NCBI RefSeq assembly: GCF_029360805.1
Contig: NZ_JARKNC010000002.1
Coordinates: forward strand, 408,635-472,634
Direction of reading: 5' to 3'
DNA: 64,000 nt
Source: Daejeonella sp. JGW-45
Lineage (GTDB): Bacteria > Bacteroidota > Bacteroidia > Sphingobacteriales > Sphingobacteriaceae
Under the pieces are notes generated by a model that did no database searches, had not been told where the DNA came from, and was given only the letters and a program-made list of their open reading frames with translations. Positions 27,750 to 35,660 of this stretch are shown piece after piece. Numbering within the stretch: position 1 is the first letter of the stretch; the number at the start of each line of letters is the position of its first letter. The position numbers and the translations under genes are program-made.

Positions 27750-28453
27750 AAAACCGTTGGGCCGGTTTCAGACTCAGGCCTGTTTCCCGCGCAATCCTCA
27801 TTCAAACTATTATCAACCGGTCGTCCATTAGCCTCCGGAAGCGTACCGAATACCAGGTCCCAAAACGAAGAGCTTACACCAAACCCCTTATCCGGATATT
27901 TATAGTGATGAAGATGATGATTTCTCCACAGGGCCTTAAAAGGTTTAGGAGGTGCAAAGGCATGGATCGCGTAATGCATGGACACATATAACAGGTAACC
28001 CATTAAGAATCCCGGAAAAAAGATCAGCGCGTAGTCGCCAGTACCGGTCAGTACACGATATATCCCCCATATAAGTCCGAAAACTATAGATGCAAAGATT
28101 ATACTTGGTACCGGCGGCATAAAAAGCCTCATCGTATCGCGTGGATACTCATGGTGATTACCATGGAAAATATAAACTAATCGCCGTCCTATACCACTTT
28201 CTGCATGAAAATGGAAAAGATAACGATGTGCTATATATTCGAAAAGCGTCCAGCATATAAGTCCCGACAGGAAGATTCCTGTTATTAGATATCCCGAATA
28301 AAAGAGACTGGTATAGCTATAGTAGATCATGAAAATACTGAGGGGTATATACATACAATATATGACCCATGGCCTGGTTTTTGAAAGTCGTTCAAGGATG
28401 GGATCTGCAAATATCCGTGCCTGCCCTTTGTTGTGAATTCTAGGGAAATTCAT
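27746..28453 (-). CDS. Fatty acid hydroxylase/sterol desaturase family protein
   Basis: 235 residues with four membrane helices and the histidine clusters of the di-iron membrane hydroxylases: HRYLFHFH, HGNHHEYP, HYAIH and NHHLHHYKYPDKGFGVSS. The length and the FHGNHHEYPRD motif fit fatty acid 2-hydroxylases (Scs7/FA2H-like), which hydroxylate the acyl chain of sphingolipids. Sphingobacteriaceae make sphingolipids with hydroxylated chains, so that role is plausible. The 3' end overlaps the APC permease stop. Confidence 0.88.
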   Translation of the reverse strand: MNFPRIHNKGQARIFADPILERLSKTRPWVIYCMYIPLSIFMIYYSYTSLFYSGYLITGIFLSGLICWTLFEYIAHRYLFHFHAESGIGRRLVYIFHGNHHEYPRDTMRLFMPPVPSIIFASIVFGLIWGIYRVLTGTGDYALIFFPGFLMGYLLYVSMHYAIHAFAPPKPFKALWRNHHLHHYKYPDKGFGVSSSFWDLVFGTLPEANGRPVDNSLNEDCAGNRPESETGPTVF

Positions 28454-28486
28454 AGCATCAGCTTAAAATTTAACACTAAATTCTGT

Positions 28487-28529
28487 GCTGGCATGGAAGT
28501 TTCATATTACCAGAAGCCTCCATGCCAGC
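28487..28529. repeat. 11-bp perfect inverted repeat between divergent genes
   Basis: GCTGGCATGGA and TCCATGCCAGC are separated by 21 bases in the 214-bp divergent gap between the hydroxylase and the lipoprotein gene. It could be an operator or a leader hairpin; no family is recognised. Confidence 0.6.
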
Positions 28530-28667
28530 TACAGGTGCCTGTATAACACCACCTGGTTTCATGTTGTTTTCTGAAATTTTCAATTCCGGTGATCCTGCTT
28601 GTTGGCGGTCTGAAAAAACTTATCTCAGCATGGCTTGTTTAACATTTTTCAACTAACATAAAATCAC

Positions 28668-29048
28668 ATGAAAAAGTTTATGATTATTCTGCTGGCCTCA
28701 TTGATACTGAGCTCATGCGCTGATAAACAAAAAGAATTTTCAAGTATCACGAAGGGAATGACAAAGGACGAGGTCATACAAAAGGTTGGTGAGCCTACCA
28801 CCAAACGCGATATCCTGGTTGCTGAAATTTGGAAGTATGATCTGGCTGACCGTACAATTGTTTTTCGAAATGGCGAGGTTTATGATATCATGACAAGCAC
28901 GGAGGCACGTGTCGACTCCATTGAATCATCTTTGAAAGAAACCGGCCGGGATGTTAAAGAAAAACTCCGGCAAACAGGTGACACGCTTGACAGCGCCAGC
29001 CGCAGATTAAAAGAAAAGATTGTTGGTGATTCTGTGAAAAAAAATTAA
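28668..29048 (+). CDS. SmpA/OmlA-like small lipoprotein
   Basis: 126 residues. Lipoprotein signal with LSSC (cysteine 17). Then the SmpA/OmlA (BamE-like) motif FSSITKGMTKDEVIQKVGEPTTK and WKYDLADRTIVFRNGEVYDI. The C-terminal about 50 residues are a charged helix (VDSIESSLKETGRDVKEKLRQTGDTLD). It resembles the envelope fold used by BamE, but a role in outer-membrane protein assembly is not shown. An aldehyde dehydrogenase follows after 16 bases. Confidence 0.78.
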   Translation: MKKFMIILLASLILSSCADKQKEFSSITKGMTKDEVIQKVGEPTTKRDILVAEIWKYDLADRTIVFRNGEVYDIMTSTEARVDSIESSLKETGRDVKEKLRQTGDTLDSASRRLKEKIVGDSVKKN

Positions 29049-29064
29049 GTTCTTAGTATGCGGA

Positions 29065-30432
29065 ATGAGAATTGATTCGATAAATCCTTTTAATGGGCAG
29101 GTAGTTAACTGCTACGAAACCCACAAACCTGATGAGGTTGAAAATATCATCAGATCAGTCCACCTGGCCTGGGGAAACTGGCGGACCATATCCTTTACAA
29201 AAAGGGCTGAGCTTTTGAACAGGACGGCCGGAATTCTCCGTGAACGGAAGTCGGAGCTGGCAATGTTAATGGCCACAGAGATGGGCAAACCTTTAAAAGG
29301 TGGCATAGCTGAGGTAGAGAAATGTGCCGATGCCTGTGAATTCTACGCAAAGCATACCGAAGATTTTTTAAGGGATGAGATCATTTCTACGGATGCATCG
29401 AAAAGTTATGTAAGCTTTCAGCCTTTGGGGCTGATATTAGCCGTTATGCCCTGGAACTTCCCATTTTGGCAGGTTTTCCGGTTTCTGGCCCCTGCCCTAA
29501 TGGCCGGCAACTGCGGTATTCTTAAACATGCTTCAAATGTTTTCGGATGTGCGGTAGAAATTGAAAACATTATCAGGGCCGCCGGCTTTCCCGAAAACGT
29601 CTTCAGGACGCTGCTCATCCCCGGCTCAGAAGTTAACCCGGTAATCGAAAATGGCCTGGTCAAGGCTGTAACCCTCACCGGCAGTACAGAAGCTGGCAAA
29701 AAGGTAGCGGAAAAAGCCGGATCGCTTATAAAAAAAACGGTTCTTGAACTGGGAGGCAGTGATGCCTACGTGGTTCTCCATGACGCCGATCTTGAACTCG
29801 CTGCAGAGACCTGCGTAAACAGCAGGCTTATCAATAGCGGACAAAGCTGTATTGCGGCTAAGCGATTTATTGTGGTGAAGTCCGTTTTAGAGGAATTTAC
29901 GGATCTATTCCTTAAAAAAATGGGATCTAAAATTATGGGGGATCCCACCGACCCGACCACCGATATCGGCCCGCAGGCAAGAACAGATCTTCGCAACGAA
30001 TTACATGAACAGGTTAAGAAAAGCATCGAAATGAGTGCAAAATGCCTGCTCGGTGGATTTATACCGGATGGTAACAATGCGTTTTACCCGCCTACTGTAT
30101 TAACCGGCGTCAAAAAAGGTATGCCCGCGTATGATGAAGAGCTATTTGGCCCCGTCGCCGCGATTATCAGTGCTGAAAATGAAAGTGACGCTATAAAAAT
30201 CGCAAATGATTCTGTATTTGGTCTTGGAGCAGCAATATTCTCAAAAGACATTGCCCGGGCCGAAACGATAGCGGCTACACAAATCGAGGCCGGATCCTGC
30301 TTTGTCAATGCCTTTGTTAAGTCGGATCAGAGATTGCCTTTCGGTGGCGTCAAACAATCGGGCTATGGGCGTGAGCTTTCATATTATGGGATAAAGGAGT
30401 TTGTGAATATTAAGACGGTTTATGTTAAATAG
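29065..30432 (+). CDS. NAD(P)-dependent succinate-semialdehyde dehydrogenase-like
   Basis: 455 residues, an aldehyde dehydrogenase lacking the N-terminal oligomerisation extension, like Sad/YneI-type SSADH. The glutamate loop LELGGSDAYVVL and the catalytic cysteine in NSGQSCIAAKRFIV are intact, as are PWNFPFWQVFR and GSTEAGKKVAEKAG for cofactor binding. It probably oxidises succinate semialdehyde or a similar short aldehyde. The substrate call comes from overall similarity (MGKPLKGGIAEVEKCA). The gene is followed directly by a heptamer array. Confidence 0.87.
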   Translation: MRIDSINPFNGQVVNCYETHKPDEVENIIRSVHLAWGNWRTISFTKRAELLNRTAGILRERKSELAMLMATEMGKPLKGGIAEVEKCADACEFYAKHTEDFLRDEIISTDASKSYVSFQPLGLILAVMPWNFPFWQVFRFLAPALMAGNCGILKHASNVFGCAVEIENIIRAAGFPENVFRTLLIPGSEVNPVIENGLVKAVTLTGSTEAGKKVAEKAGSLIKKTVLELGGSDAYVVLHDADLELAAETCVNSRLINSGQSCIAAKRFIVVKSVLEEFTDLFLKKMGSKIMGDPTDPTTDIGPQARTDLRNELHEQVKKSIEMSAKCLLGGFIPDGNNAFYPPTVLTGVKKGMPAYDEELFGPVAAIISAENESDAIKIANDSVFGLGAAIFSKDIARAETIAATQIEAGSCFVNAFVKSDQRLPFGGVKQSGYGRELSYYGIKEFVNIKTVYVK

Positions 30433-30435
30433 GAA

Positions 30436-30566
30436 GGGTGAATTGGGAATAGGAAATAGGGAATTACCTGCTGCTGTTCAATTTCCTATTCCCAATTTGC
30501 TTATTCCCCATTCCCTATTCTCCATTTCCTATCCCCATTTGCTATTTCCCATTTGCTATTCCCAAA
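30436..30566. repeat. Heptamer array H5 (TTCCCAT/TTGCTAT words)
   Basis: Five left units (TTGGGAA, TAGGAAA, TAGGGAA) face about thirteen right units of the complementary type (TCCTATT, TCCCTAT, TTCCTAT, TTGCTAT). The register breaks once, by one base. The array starts right after the aldehyde dehydrogenase stop, and the halves can pair. Confidence 0.85.
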
Positions 30567-30614
30567 AAAGACCCCTTCCTGACACTAGGCCTTCAAATTA
30601 AGCATCCAAACCCC

Positions 30615-30622
30615 TATCTTTG
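30615..30622 (+). promoter_or_regulatory. -7 box of the mnmA promoter
   Basis: TATCTTTG matches TAnnTTTG and lies 18 bases before the mnmA ATG. No clear -33 TTG is seen at the usual distance. Confidence 0.5.
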
Positions 30623-30639
30623 CACCGAATTGAATATCA

Positions 30640-31728
30640 ATGAGTAAAAGAGGCAGAGTTTTGGTCGCCATGAGTGGTGGTGTAGATAGTTCGGTGGCAG
30701 CAGTTATGCTTCACGAGCAGGGTTATGAGGTGATCGGCCTTACTATGAAAACCTGGGATTACGCATCATCCGGTGGCTCGTCGAAAGAAACCGGTTGCTG
30801 TAGTCTTGATAGCATCAACGACGCCAGGGCGCTCGCTGTTGGTTATGGCTTCCCGCATTATATTCTTGATATCCGGGACGAGTTTGGTGATTTTGTAATC
30901 GACAACTTCGTTGATGAGTATCTGGCTGGCCGTACTCCTAATCCCTGCGTTTTGTGTAACACCCATATTAAATGGGAAGCGTTGCTAAAACGTGCCGACA
31001 AACTTGACTGCGAATTTATTGCTACTGGCCATTATGCTAATATCCGCCTGCAGGATAACGGGAGATATGTTATTTCTAAAGGCAAAGATGAGCACAAAGA
31101 CCAGTCATATGTGCTGTGGGGCGTTTCTCAGGAAAACCTCGCCAGGACACAATTTCCGCTTGGCAGCTTTGCCAAGTCTGAAATCCGTCAAATGGCAAAG
31201 GATATGGGACAGCTCGAACTTGCTAACAAATCGGAAAGCTATGAGATCTGCTTTGTACCGGATAATGATTACCGCGCCTTTCTTAGGAATAAAGTCCATG
31301 ACCTTGACGACCGTGTCGGTCCAGGTAATTTTATGTTAAGTGACGGAACCATTGCAGGCAAACATCAGGGATATCCTTTTTATACAATAGGCCAGCGCAA
31401 AGGCCTGGGTGTCGCCTTTGGCCATCCTATGTTCGTCACCAGGATCCTGCCGGAGTCAAATACCGTTATGTTAGGAACAGTAGAGGAACTTGAACGTTCT
31501 GAAGCTATGGTACGTAATGTCAATCTCGTAAAATACGCCTCAATTAACCAGCCACTCGAAGCCATTACCAAGATCCGTTATAAAGATTCAGGAGCAATGA
31601 GTACACTTAGCCAATCTGGCGACTTGATTAAAGTAGATTTTCACCATTCTGTATCCGGCATCGCACCAGGCCAGTCAGCGGTCTTCTATCAAGGGAATGA
31701 TCTGTTGGGAGGTGGTTTTTTAGTGTAA
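30640..31728 (+). CDS. mnmA: tRNA 2-thiouridine(34) synthase MnmA
   Basis: 362 residues. The PP-loop SGGVDSSVAAVML (about 14-26) binds ATP; the catalytic cysteines sit in NPCVLCN (about 102) and YEICFVPD (about 205). IRYKDSGAM lies in the C-terminal barrel. MnmA adenylates and thiolates U34 of tRNA-Lys, tRNA-Glu and tRNA-Gln using sulfur relayed from IscS. A CC pair near residue 52 (TGCCSLD) is an extra feature of many Bacteroidota homologues. A single gene, followed by a heptamer array. Confidence 0.96.
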   Translation: MSKRGRVLVAMSGGVDSSVAAVMLHEQGYEVIGLTMKTWDYASSGGSSKETGCCSLDSINDARALAVGYGFPHYILDIRDEFGDFVIDNFVDEYLAGRTPNPCVLCNTHIKWEALLKRADKLDCEFIATGHYANIRLQDNGRYVISKGKDEHKDQSYVLWGVSQENLARTQFPLGSFAKSEIRQMAKDMGQLELANKSESYEICFVPDNDYRAFLRNKVHDLDDRVGPGNFMLSDGTIAGKHQGYPFYTIGQRKGLGVAFGHPMFVTRILPESNTVMLGTVEELERSEAMVRNVNLVKYASINQPLEAITKIRYKDSGAMSTLSQSGDLIKVDFHHSVSGIAPGQSAVFYQGNDLLGGGFLV

Positions 31729-31739
31729 GTGCCTTGGAA

Positions 31740-31880
31740 GTAATCTGTGGTCAGTAATCAGTGACACCGTGCTAACCCGCCAATTACTACCACCGAATAC
31801 TGTTTACCGAATACTAATAACTGAGCACTGATAACTGTTTACCGAATACTGATTACTGAATCCTGATTACCAACGATTAC
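31740..31880. repeat. Heptamer array H6 (ACTGATA/GTAATCA words)
   Basis: Four left units (GTAATCT, GTGGTCA, GTAATCA, GTGACAC) are followed by fourteen right units in uninterrupted register from 31783 (ATACTGT, TTACCGA, TAACTGA, ATACTGA, TTACTGA). It starts 12 bases after the mnmA stop, and the halves are partly complementary. Confidence 0.88.
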
Positions 31881-31920
31881 ACTTTCCTCCCACCTAATAT
31901 TGCTTTAAATACCCCTCTGA

Positions 31921-31952
31921 TTTGATTTTCCCTTAATTATTGTCTTTATTTG
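31921..31952 (+). promoter_or_regulatory. topA promoter
   Basis: A -33 TTTG (31921-31924) and a -7-like TTTATTTG (31945-31952) are separated by 20 bp; the ATG is 19 bases further. The -7 box deviates from TAnnTTTG at its second base. Confidence 0.5.
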
Positions 31953-31970
31953 CAGATATCACCGTACTGA

Positions 31971-34550
31971 ATGGCTAAAAATCTACTTATTGTTGAATCT
32001 CCGGCGAAAGCGAAAACTATCGAAAGTTATCTTGGAAAAGATTTCCTTGTTAAGTCAAGTTACGGACATATACGAGATCTGATCAAGACCGACGACGCTA
32101 TTGACGTTAACAATAATTTTGATCAGCGCTATGAGGTGCCGGCAGACAAACGCGCCGTTGTAAATGAACTAAAAAAGCTTGCCAAGGCAGCCGAAATGGT
32201 GTGGCTTGCTTCGGATGAGGACCGTGAAGGGGAAGCAATTTCGTGGCACCTTTATGAAACTTTGGGGCTTAAAGATGAGAAAACTAAGCGGATAGTCTTT
32301 CATGAGATCACGAAAACGGCCATTTTAAAAGCAATAGAGACTCCCCGCAAAATCGACTACAACCTGGTATATGCACAGCAGGCAAGACGCGTTTTAGACA
32401 GGCTGGTAGGTTTTGAGCTCTCACCAGTGCTCTGGAAAAAGGTAAAACCCTCATTATCAGCCGGCCGCGTTCAATCGGTTGCCGTACGTCTTATCGTAGA
32501 CCGTGAGCGGGAAGTTAATAGATTTAAGCCGACCGCTGCTTTTAAGATTGTTGCGATTTTCAGCACCGATAAGCAGAAAGAAATCTTTCGCGCTGAATTA
32601 CCTGAAAGGTTTGAACAGTCGGCCGAGGCTGAAAAGTTCCTGAAAGACTGTGTCGAAGCTATTTTTACTATAAAATCACTGGAAACCAGGCCAACGAAAA
32701 GAAGTCCGGCAGCACCGTTCACCACCTCTACCCTTCAGCAGGAGGCTAGCAGGAAGCTTGGGTTTTCCGTTGCCCGCACAATGTCTGTTGCGCAGAAGTT
32801 ATACGAGCATGGAAAAATAACCTACATGCGAACAGACTCAGTGAATCTTTCCGATACAGCCCTAAAGGCTGCAGCAGCCGAAATAAAATCTGCGTTCGGA
32901 GAGAAATATCATCAATTAAGAAAATATAAAACCAAATCGGCGGGAGCACAAGAAGCTCACGAGGCGATCCGCCCTACCTATTTCGAACAGCATAGCATTA
33001 GTGGCGACCCTTCTGAACAACGATTATACGATCTGATATGGAAACGGTCGATTGCTTCACAAATGGCTGAAGCAGCTTTTGAAAAAACCACGGCCAGAAT
33101 AGACATTTCTACGCGGAAGGAAGAATTTGTAGCAAACGGCGAGGTCATGAAATTTGACGGATTCCTGAAGGTCTACATTGAATCGACCGATGAAGACGAA
33201 CAGGAAATAAGCCTTAATGAAGATAGTGAGAATTCTATCCTGCCACCTTTAAGCAAGGGGCAGCAATTGAATCTCCGCGAAATGAATGCAACAGAGCGGT
33301 ATTCAAGGCCGCCGGCCCGTTATACTGAAGCAAGCCTCGTTAAAAAACTCGAAGAACTTGGCATCGGACGCCCATCAACTTATGCCCCTACAATCTCTAC
33401 AATACAGAATCGGGGATATGTAGTAAAGGAAGAAAGGGAGGGTAAAAAGCGTGATTTCCGGGTGATCAGCCTGAAGGGCGGAGTGATAAATTCAGATGTC
33501 AAAACCGAAAACACAGGAGCAGAAAAGAATAAACTCTTCCCTACTGACATTGGTGCCGTGGTGAACGACTTCCTCGTTGAGCATTTTAAAGGTATCGTGG
33601 ATTTTAATTTTACAGCTTCTGTTGAGAAAGAATTCGATGAAATTGCTCAGGGCATGAAGAACTGGACAGAAATGCTCCGGTCATTTTACAATCCTTTCCA
33701 TACAGAAGTCGAAACTACATTACAAAACGCGAACCGTGCCAGTGGCGAGAGGGAACTTGGTATAGATCCGGAGACGGGGAAAAAGATCTCCGTACGTATA
33801 GGACGGTTCGGTCCTTTCGTTCAGATTGGTGAAGCTGCTGAAAGCGAAGACGATGAGAAACCACGCTACGCGAGCCTTCGGGCCGGGCAGATGATCGAGA
33901 CTATTTCGCTCGAAGAAGCTCTTGATCTTTTTAAACTTCCTTTTCAGCTTGAGAATTACCAGGACAAAGAAGTTAGTGTGGGTGTCGGCAGGTTCGGGCC
34001 TTATATAAAATGGGGAGATAGCTTTATTTCTCTTCCCAAGGGTGAAGATCCGCTCTCAGTTAACCTGGAACGCGCGATTGAAATTATAGATGAGAAAAAT
34101 CTCGCCGATGCTCCTGTCGCTCATTACCAGGGGCTTGGTGTAACTAAGGGTAAAGGACGTTTCGGACCGTTTATCAAATGGAATAATTTATATATTAATG
34201 TTCCGGTGCGTTATAATTTCGATAAACTTGGACAGGCCGAGATAGAAGAACTGATCGCTAAGAAGGTAGAAAAAGAATCCAATCGTTATATCCAGCAATG
34301 GGAAAACGAAAAAATAGCGATCGAAAACGGACGTTGGGGGCCTTTTATCCGTTTTGGTAAGATGATGCTTAAGCTCGGAAAAAATCCGGCGACAAATGAT
34401 AAATTTACCGCAGATGAATTAGCCGAACTTCCGCTTGAAGAAGTCAAAAAATTCATTACTGCTCAGGTTCCCGACGCTTTCACTCCAAAGACGAAAAAAC
34501 CGGCTAAAAAAGCTGCACCTAAAAAAACGACGGCAAAGACAAAGAAGTAA
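31971..34550 (+). CDS. topA: DNA topoisomerase I
   Basis: 859 residues. The TOPRIM domain (MAKNLLIVESPAKAKTIESYLG, with DEDREGEAISWH) comes first. Then the type IA core has SLSAGRVQSVAVRLIVDRE and the active-site tyrosine in ITYMRTDSVNLS (about residue 286). The C-terminus lacks classical zinc fingers and instead has several GRFGPF-type repeats (about 600-810). A Lys/Ala/Pro tail (KKPAKKAAPKKTTAKTKK) probably binds DNA. The enzyme relaxes negative supercoils. A hypothetical gene follows after 16 bases. Confidence 0.97.
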   Translation: MAKNLLIVESPAKAKTIESYLGKDFLVKSSYGHIRDLIKTDDAIDVNNNFDQRYEVPADKRAVVNELKKLAKAAEMVWLASDEDREGEAISWHLYETLGLKDEKTKRIVFHEITKTAILKAIETPRKIDYNLVYAQQARRVLDRLVGFELSPVLWKKVKPSLSAGRVQSVAVRLIVDREREVNRFKPTAAFKIVAIFSTDKQKEIFRAELPERFEQSAEAEKFLKDCVEAIFTIKSLETRPTKRSPAAPFTTSTLQQEASRKLGFSVARTMSVAQKLYEHGKITYMRTDSVNLSDTALKAAAAEIKSAFGEKYHQLRKYKTKSAGAQEAHEAIRPTYFEQHSISGDPSEQRLYDLIWKRSIASQMAEAAFEKTTARIDISTRKEEFVANGEVMKFDGFLKVYIESTDEDEQEISLNEDSENSILPPLSKGQQLNLREMNATERYSRPPARYTEASLVKKLEELGIGRPSTYAPTISTIQNRGYVVKEEREGKKRDFRVISLKGGVINSDVKTENTGAEKNKLFPTDIGAVVNDFLVEHFKGIVDFNFTASVEKEFDEIAQGMKNWTEMLRSFYNPFHTEVETTLQNANRASGERELGIDPETGKKISVRIGRFGPFVQIGEAAESEDDEKPRYASLRAGQMIETISLEEALDLFKLPFQLENYQDKEVSVGVGRFGPYIKWGDSFISLPKGEDPLSVNLERAIEIIDEKNLADAPVAHYQGLGVTKGKGRFGPFIKWNNLYINVPVRYNFDKLGQAEIEELIAKKVEKESNRYIQQWENEKIAIENGRWGPFIRFGKMMLKLGKNPATNDKFTADELAELPLEEVKKFITAQVPDAFTPKTKKPAKKAAPKKTTAKTKK

Positions 34551-34566
34551 GCTACTGGATTAGTGT

Positions 34567-34971
34567 ATGAAGAAAGATCTTCCCGAAAATATCGTTGAAA
34601 ATATTTCTATTGCCGTGGTGATGGAAAGCGCAACACCCGAATCTAAAACATGGTATGTATATCTTATTAACTTAAAAGAAGAGGCGATTCAAACGGTTTT
34701 AGTGAGTTCGAAAGGCTACGGCGAAAAGGATGGGGAAACAGTAAAAACTTCAACACTCCGCCATTCTATTGGCGACGTACCGCCAAGCGACTATGCAATG
34801 ATCGAAATGATTGACGAACAGGTATTCGGTTTAACCAACGAGTACTGGCTTAGTTATTATATCAATGGCCAGATCTACGACAAGAAATTCATCTTTGTAC
34901 CGGAAAGTATTGTTGAAACTAATCTTATCCGTGTACCCGTACTAAATAAGCCGGGAGTAATGATCGGTTGA
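34567..34971 (+). CDS. Conserved hypothetical protein after topA
   Basis: 134 residues, soluble, mixed alpha/beta, with no signal peptide, membrane helix or recognisable motif. It opens MKKDLPENIVENISIAVV and contains a repeated WYVYLINLKEEAIQTVLVSSKGYG stretch. The codon use and clear ATG 16 bases after topA support a real gene in the same transcript. I do not recognise a function. Confidence 0.75.
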   Translation: MKKDLPENIVENISIAVVMESATPESKTWYVYLINLKEEAIQTVLVSSKGYGEKDGETVKTSTLRHSIGDVPPSDYAMIEMIDEQVFGLTNEYWLSYYINGQIYDKKFIFVPESIVETNLIRVPVLNKPGVMIG

Positions 34972-35052
34972 TAAATTTTAACCCTCGCAATCTTCTTCAT
35001 CCTTCCCATGGCACAATCCTTGATATTCAACAGTATATAACTGATTATATCA

Positions 35053-35238
35053 ATGGACACAATATTAAGAGTATCTAACACAGCGTACCCGGATGGTACA
35101 TTTGTGAAGTATTTATTTGGAATGAAACAGCCGGAAATTATCTATTCCGGAATCCAGATTAAAAAAGACATGTGGCTGAAAAAAGCCGGCAAGGAAATTA
35201 TGAAGTTGAGAAACCGGGCTTCAAAAATAACTGTCTAG
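35053..35238 (+). CDS. Possible small protein, 61 residues
   Basis: An open frame from ATG with plausible amino acid composition: DTILRVSNTAYPDGTFVKYLFG, then a basic C-terminal half. It lies 81 bases after the hypothetical gene. No motif is recognised and no promoter is evident. A Lys/Arg-rich tail could bind nucleic acid. It may equally be a chance frame. Confidence 0.3.
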   Translation: MDTILRVSNTAYPDGTFVKYLFGMKQPEIIYSGIQIKKDMWLKKAGKEIMKLRNRASKITV

Positions 35239-35660
35239 TTGCGGCGTATACTTTAACTCACATAGCCCTGTCCTTCAAAGTATACGAAGCAAAGATTAGG
35301 GTAGTTCGCCTCTGGCATTTCAGTTAACTGCAGCAAATTCGCCTAAAAAATTATCAACATTTTTAGGGCTTCTGGCAACAAACAGATTCAGCTGTTATCG
35401 TTAATAATGGAACAGAGTATACCCTTTCTGACGACGGAAGAACAACGAGATCCGGACGCACTTCAGAGAAAGCAAAACCCCTCAAGCCCCTTCGCTGCTT
35501 CGGGATGACGAACTCCGTGCCGCATCCTAAAATCCTATCATCCTGCTAATCCTACTCCGGACATCGCTGTTCCAACAATCTTCCCCTCTCATTGTTATCC
35601 CAATAATAAATTAACTTTTAAGTTATCCCGTATAGCTATCTTAGTAAAAATTCGTACAAC
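35239..35660. other. Gene-free gap with a hairpin and intergenic repeats
   Basis: The gap holds a hairpin GTATACTTT/AAAGTATAC (35246-35285), which could end the upstream transcript. It also has a CCCTTCGCTGCTTCGGGATGACG sequence (about 35488-35510), reminiscent of the widespread GTCATnnCGAnnnAGCGAAG intergenic repeat. A run of ATCCTA-type words follows at 35522-35556. Nothing else is recognised. Confidence 0.5.
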